This document shows positions 8,547 to 11,769 of a stretch of DNA of 11,769 bases, one piece after another; position 1 is the first letter of the stretch, and every line of letters starts with the position of its first letter. Origin of the DNA: an uncultured Chitinophagaceae bacterium. Lineage in GTDB: Bacteria; Bacteroidota; Bacteroidia; Chitinophagales; Chitinophagaceae. The stretch lies in assembly GCA_937996595.1 (NCBI GenBank), contig CALKVC010000144.1, forward strand, positions 1 through 11,769, given 5' to 3'. The position numbers and the translations under genes were made by a program. A model generated the notes under the pieces. That model had not been told where the DNA came from and did no database searches. It saw only the letters and a program-made list of their open reading frames with translations.

Positions 8547-10973
8547 TTAGTTCTCTGAAGCGTTCATTTTCAATGATAAACTGCCAATTTGACTTGTAAT
8601 TTCATTGAATTTTTCATTAACAGTTGCAGGTTGGGTGATGCCATTGATACTGATTTTACCATTTTCTACAACCAAATCATAATGTGAAATATCAAGTAAT
8701 TTATCGGCAGCCAGGGCCTGAACAAGTTTTTCAGCATTTGAATCCAATGTTTTAATATCTTTTTTGCTGCTATTATTTTCATAATCAGCAAGAATGGATT
8801 TTTCAATTGAAATTTTATGTTTGTTATTTCCTTTTGCCTGACCGGTATGCATACCAGCTAATGTTGGAGCAATTACAAGGCTTACAATGCTCATCAGTTT
8901 GATAAGGATATTCATAGACGGCCCGGAAGTATCTTTAAATGGATCACCAACTGTATCACCTGTTACCGAAGCTTTGTGCGGTTCAGATTTTTTGTAATAA
9001 ACCTGTCCGTTAATTTCTACTCCTTTTTCAAATGATTTTTTTGCATTATCCCATGCACCACCGGCGTTATTCTGGAACATGCCCATCAAAACACCGCTTA
9101 CGGTTGCACCGGCAAGAAATCCACCCAAAGCTTCGGCGCCTAAACCCGGCATAAAGCCGATTATAAGTGGAGAAACGATGGCTATGGCACCCGGAAGCAT
9201 CATCTTTTTAAGTGAAGCCTGGGTTGAGATAGCTACGCATTTATCATATTCCGGTTTACCGGTACCTTCCATAATTCCGGGTATACTGCGGAACTGCCTG
9301 CGCACTTCTTCCACCATCGACATGGCAGCTTCACCCACCGCCCTGATGGCCAGGGAAGAGAAGATAAAAGGTATCATACCTCCCACAAAAAGGCAGGCCA
9401 GTACATTTGCTTTATAAATATCAATGCCATCAATTTCGGCAACGCCAACAAATGCTGCAAATAGAGCCAGTGCTGTTAAGGCTGCTGATGCAATGGCAAA
9501 ACCTTTTCCGGAAGCGGCTGTAGTATTTCCTACTGCATCAAGAACATCTGTTTTTTCACGAACATCCGGTGGCAATTCGCTCATTTCTGCAATACCACCC
9601 GCATTATCAGCTATAGGCCCGAAAGCATCAATGGCAAGCTGCATGGCTGTTGTTGCCATCATACCGGCAGCGGCAATGGCCACACCATACAGGCCGGCGC
9701 ATTCGTAAGAACCCCAGATTCCACCAGCCAAAACAAGTATAGGAAGAAAAGTAGATTCCATACCTACAGCCAGGCCGCCAATCACATTGGTAGCATGGCC
9801 GGTAGAAGATTGCCTGATAATGCTCAATACAGGCCTTTTACCCATCGCCGTATAGTATTCTGTAATGATACTCATTAAAGCACCAACCGCCAGTCCAACG
9901 CCAATGGCACCCATAACGCCCCATTTGGTAAATGCAATACCCCTTAATTCCATTTGTTCCGGTAATAACCAGTTTACCAAAACACCGGCAGCAACGGCAG
10001 TAAGTACCATGGATCCCCAGTTACCCATATTCAGGGCTTTTTGTACAGTAGATGTATTGATACCCGCATTTTCACTGATTCGCACAAAAAGGGTACCGGC
10101 AATTGAAAACAGGATTCCAACACCGGCAATTAACATTGGCAGTACGATTGGTGAAAATCCACCAAGGATATCAGTTCCGCCGGTAACAGTAGTTTGTTGT
10201 CCCAGTACGATGGTGGCCAGAACGGTGGCAACATAAGACCCAAATAAATCGGCTCCCATACCAGCTACGTCGCCTACATTATCACCTACGTTATCGGCAA
10301 TAGTAGCCGGGTTGCGTGGATCATCTTCAGGGATGCCTGCTTCAACCTTACCAACCAGGTCGGCACCCACATCGGCTGCTTTGGTATATATTCCTCCACC
10401 CACACGGGCAAACAAGGCGATTGACTCTGCACCAAGGGAAAACCCGGTAAGTACCTCAATGGTCCTGATCATTTCTGCCGAATCGATACTGGCTTCAGGT
10501 GCAAAAAAATGTTTCAGAATAATATAAAGTCCACCTAATCCAAGTACGGCGAGTCCTGCAACACCAACCCCCATAACGGCACCGCCTGTAAATGATACAT
10601 TCAGCGCCTTGGAAAGGCTTGAACGGGCAGCCTGTGCAGTACGTACATTTGCTTTGGTGGCAGCTTTCATACCTATATAACCGGCCGTTGCGCTCAATAT
10701 GGCACCAATGATGAATGCAATAGCGATGCTCCAGTGAGAATGAGGATTCGCCTGGGCCATTACTGCCAGTAAAATGGCAACAATTACCACAAAATACCCC
10801 AGTACTTTCCATTCAGCCTTAAGGAATGCCATAGCTCCTTCAGCTATATAATCACTGATTTCTTTCATCCTGGGAGTACCTGCATCTTGCCTGGATACCC
10901 ACATGAATTTCACAAAAGTGTACAACAGGCCTATAATACCCATTGCAGGAACTGCATAAATCAAATTTTCCAT
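8547..10973 (-). CDS. hppA: Membrane-bound ion-translocating pyrophosphatase, K+-dependent type
   Basis: Inner-membrane enzyme hydrolysing PPi and pumping H+ and/or Na+ outward. 808 residues with the whole catalytic set: DVGADLVGK (201-209), EDDPRNPATIADNVGDNVGD (216-235), DAFGPIADNAGG (449-460), NAGGAWDNAKK (636-646) and GDTVGDPFKDTSGPS (672-686). Multiple hydrophobic helices fit the 16-helix fold. GNTTAASGKG has Ala486 and Gly489 where K+-independent enzymes carry Lys and Thr, so K+ dependence is predicted. Helix 6 (~236-258) has no gate Glu: Gly245 and Ala249 occupy the Na+- and H+-pump Glu positions. Helix 5 instead has Glu183 (GAESIALFARVGGG), a layout I recall from Flavobacterium-type H+ pumps. 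A ~100-residue tail (708-808) follows the last helix, making it longer than typical ~660-770-residue members. The ATG at 10973 is chosen over a TTG at 11024, which adds 17 non-family residues and lies upstream of a promoter-like element. It appears monocistronic. Confidence 0.96.
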   Translation of the reverse strand: MENLIYAVPAMGIIGLLYTFVKFMWVSRQDAGTPRMKEISDYIAEGAMAFLKAEWKVLGYFVVIVAILLAVMAQANPHSHWSIAIAFIIGAILSATAGYIGMKAATKANVRTAQAARSSLSKALNVSFTGGAVMGVGVAGLAVLGLGGLYIILKHFFAPEASIDSAEMIRTIEVLTGFSLGAESIALFARVGGGIYTKAADVGADLVGKVEAGIPEDDPRNPATIADNVGDNVGDVAGMGADLFGSYVATVLATIVLGQQTTVTGGTDILGGFSPIVLPMLIAGVGILFSIAGTLFVRISENAGINTSTVQKALNMGNWGSMVLTAVAAGVLVNWLLPEQMELRGIAFTKWGVMGAIGVGLAVGALMSIITEYYTAMGKRPVLSIIRQSSTGHATNVIGGLAVGMESTFLPILVLAGGIWGSYECAGLYGVAIAAAGMMATTAMQLAIDAFGPIADNAGGIAEMSELPPDVREKTDVLDAVGNTTAASGKGFAIASAALTALALFAAFVGVAEIDGIDIYKANVLACLFVGGMIPFIFSSLAIRAVGEAAMSMVEEVRRQFRSIPGIMEGTGKPEYDKCVAISTQASLKKMMLPGAIAIVSPLIIGFMPGLGAEALGGFLAGATVSGVLMGMFQNNAGGAWDNAKKSFEKGVEINGQVYYKKSEPHKASVTGDTVGDPFKDTSGPSMNILIKLMSIVSLVIAPTLAGMHTGQAKGNNKHKISIEKSILADYENNSSKKDIKTLDSNAEKLVQALAADKLLDISHYDLVVENGKISINGITQPATVNEKFNEITSQIGSLSLKMNASEN

Positions 10974-11001
10974 AAATGTTATTGTTCTAAATTTTGGTGG
11001 G

Positions 11002-11009
11002 CAAAAATA
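11002..11009 (-). promoter_or_regulatory. hppA: Candidate -7 promoter element of hppA
   Basis: TATTTTTG on the minus strand matches the Bacteroidota -7 consensus TAnnTTTG exactly, 28 nt upstream of the chosen ATG. This would give a leader of roughly 20 nt. A TTTG lies upstream but only 12 nt away, shorter than the usual ~19-21, so the -33 part is not convincing. Confidence 0.4.
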
Positions 11010-11170
11010 GGGTAAAACTGCCAAACCGTTATAATATGGGTTGTGTAATTTATATGTAATGCAGTTTATTTATGGCTTTTCAGCAGATTCAGCATGGTTG
11101 AATTTCATTTTTCCCGGCTCCGTATATGCTGTGGCTTGTTTCAGGGCCGGGTTGTAGTTAAATGGATTTG

Positions 11171-11186
11171 TTACCTATTCAGGTAA
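11171..11186. repeat. 16-bp perfect palindrome, possible operator
   Basis: TTACCTATTCAGGTAA has 6-bp arms around a 4-nt centre, with no T-run to make it a terminator. It lies 28 nt upstream of the proposed -33 element of the small secreted-protein gene. This is a reasonable place for an activator or repressor site, but the factor is unknown and a chance palindrome in AT-rich DNA is possible. Confidence 0.35.
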
Positions 11187-11214
11187 AATAATTATATTGC
11201 ATTAAATAACCTGC

Positions 11215-11244
11215 TTGGTTTATTAGAACCTGAAGGTATTTTTT
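11215..11244 (+). promoter_or_regulatory. Candidate promoter of the small secreted-protein gene
   Basis: TTG (11215-11217) followed after 19 nt by TATTTTTT (11237-11244), one base short of the Bacteroidota -7 consensus TAnnTTTG. Spacing is right. Transcription would begin near 11251, about 25 nt before the ATG. A weak AAGG (11269-11272) sits 4 nt before the start codon. Confidence 0.4.
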
Positions 11245-11276
11245 ATATCATTGAACATCTAAAACGTTAAGGCATT

Positions 11277-11672
11277 ATGAAAAAAATAGTTCTTTCTACC
11301 GTGTTTTTAGTTAGTATAGGTTTGGTGGCATCTGCTCAGGAAAGCAATGCCAAATCTGCAAGTTCTGAGCAGGCTGCAAAAGCCAGGCAGGAAAAAGAGG
11401 CAATCTTAAGGAAAGAAGCAGAACATAGGAAACGTCAAAAAGCGGAAGCTGAAAAAAACCTTATTAAAACCGGAGAAGGGGTAGATCCAAAATCTGAGGA
11501 AGCGCTGGAGACAGAAATAGAGAGAACAAAACCAAAAGAAAAACAAAAAGAAGTACGCTATGCTACAGATTCCCAGGCAGCAAGCCTTGAAGCAAAGGCT
11601 GACGAAACGGTAGCGCCGGAAAAAAAGAAAGTTGGGAAAAAAGGTACAGTAAAGACAAAGAAGAAGAAATAA
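11277..11672 (+). CDS. Small secreted Lys/Glu/Ala-rich protein, function unknown
   Basis: 131 residues; no family recognised. A clear Sec signal peptide (KK followed by a hydrophobic core, cleavage probably after ASA at 20) shows it leaves the cytoplasm. Residues ~29-62 are a strongly charged, Ala-rich segment (EQAAKARQEKEAILRKEAEH...) likely to form a single long helix or coiled coil. Residues 63-113 are acidic to mixed and probably disordered. The tail (116-131) is polybasic, with ten Lys in sixteen residues ending KKKK. There are no cysteines beyond the signal region and no lipobox, so a soluble periplasmic or surface-associated protein is likelier than a lipoprotein. The basic tail could bind lipopolysaccharide, nucleic acid or anionic peptidoglycan polymers; that is conjecture. 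It has its own promoter candidate and a terminator 18 nt after the stop, so it appears to be a single-gene transcript. Confidence 0.8.
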   Translation: MKKIVLSTVFLVSIGLVASAQESNAKSASSEQAAKARQEKEAILRKEAEHRKRQKAEAEKNLIKTGEGVDPKSEEALETEIERTKPKEKQKEVRYATDSQAASLEAKADETVAPEKKKVGKKGTVKTKKKK

Positions 11673-11690
11673 ATAATAAGTATTTGAAAG

Positions 11691-11716
11691 AAGCCTCCCT
11701 GTTAGGAGGTTTTTTT
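11691..11716 (+). terminator. Rho-independent terminator after the small secreted-protein gene
   Basis: Stem AAGCCTCC (11691-11698) / GGAGGTTT (11705-11712) with one G-T pair and a 6-nt loop, running into a T-tract to 11716. It lies 18 nt past the stop codon. It may also serve a convergent gene ending at 11715. Confidence 0.85.
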
Positions 11717-11769
11717 ATGCTATAACGGCCTTCCATGCATCCGGAAGTGAATCTGCCAGATGAGACGAT
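11715..11769 (-). CDS. Possible 3' end of a minus-strand gene cut by the window edge
   Basis: One minus-strand frame from the right edge reads SSHLADSLPDAWKAVIA then TAA (11717-11715). The composition is protein-like, and the stop lies directly before the hairpin at 11691-11712, as expected for convergent genes sharing a terminator. Seventeen codons are too few to identify a family, and open frames of this length occur by chance. Confidence 0.3.
   Translation of the reverse strand, partial: SSHLADSLPDAWKAVIA

Larger units (their letters stand above)
10974..11276. other. Divergent intergenic region between hppA and the small secreted-protein gene
   Basis: About 300 bp without a convincing gene. 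It holds the hppA promoter candidate (11002-11009) and the promoter candidate of the small gene (11215-11244). It also holds a perfect palindrome, TTACCT-4 nt-AGGTAA (11171-11186), and a longer-range repeat CCCGGC (11113-11118) / GCCGGG (11146-11151) with a 27-nt loop. I recognise no known riboswitch or RNA gene. A 30-codon ATG frame at about 11094 has Cys/Arg-rich, non-family-like sequence and no start signals. Confidence 0.5.

Noticed and set aside
9079..10527. Several plus-strand open frames opposite hppA
   Set aside because: Their Ala/Pro/Thr-rich composition is the mirror of Gly/Ala-rich membrane helices on the coding strand; hppA has the complete catalytic motif set, so these are shadows.
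10974..11024. TTG-initiated extension of the pyrophosphatase
   Set aside because: It reads through a promoter-like element and adds residues not typical of the family before the first membrane helix.
11113..11151. CCCGGC...GCCGGG inverted repeat as a structured RNA or terminator
   Set aside because: The arms are only 6 bp with a 27-nt loop and no T-tract or further pairing that I could find; not distinguishable from chance.
11094..11186. Thirty-codon ATG frame in the hppA upstream region
   Set aside because: No start signals, Cys/Arg-rich random-looking sequence, and it overlaps the palindrome.

Overview
The window looks like chromosome from a member of the Bacteroidota, most likely a Chitinophaga-like lineage (phylum well supported, finer placement inferred). 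The evidence is two large PKD/Ig-repeat surface proteins with the type B C-terminal sorting domain of the type IX secretion system (T9SS), a PorP/SprF protein, a BlaI/M56 regulatory pair without a penicillin sensor domain, and promoter-like elements of the Bacteroidota form (TTTG about 19 nt upstream of TAnnTTTG) in place of E. coli -35/-10 boxes. Shine-Dalgarno sequences are mostly absent, as is usual in this phylum.

Layout. 1-2525 (+): 3' part of a very large PKD-repeat adhesin-like T9SS substrate, whose 5' end is outside the window. 2525-3562 (+): PorP/SprF outer-membrane protein, overlapping the adhesin stop codon by one base. 3565-5398 (-): a two-gene unit, blaI-type repressor then M56 membrane metallopeptidase, converging on porP with only 2 nt between stop codons. 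5401-5450: candidate promoter and operators of that unit. 5540-8368 (-): a second PKD/Ig-repeat T9SS substrate with signal peptide and sorting domain. 8496-8524: strong terminator of the next gene. 8547-10973 (-): membrane-bound ion-pumping pyrophosphatase (hppA). 10974-11276: divergent intergenic region with two candidate promoters and a perfect palindrome. 11277-11672 (+): small secreted Lys/Glu/Ala-rich protein followed by a terminator. The last ~55 bases may hold the 3' end of another minus-strand gene.

How the genes work together. The first adhesin and its PorP/SprF neighbour form a recognisable export/anchoring pair: type B sorting-domain proteins leave through the T9SS and commonly depend on a genetically linked PorP/SprF protein. 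The second PKD protein has no such partner here. BlaI and M56 should form a repressor/antirepressor-protease switch with an unknown signal. The pyrophosphatase is a separate energy-coupling gene. It carries the two most interesting details in the window: its ion-gate glutamate appears to have moved from helix 6 to helix 5, and it has a ~100-residue C-terminal extension predicted to lie in the periplasm.

Three minus-strand genes can be extended upstream to a TTG codon. In each case an internal ATG is the better start, and the coordinates given here use the ATG. I see no mobile element, CRISPR array, rRNA or tRNA. No clearly undescribed multi-gene system is evident.
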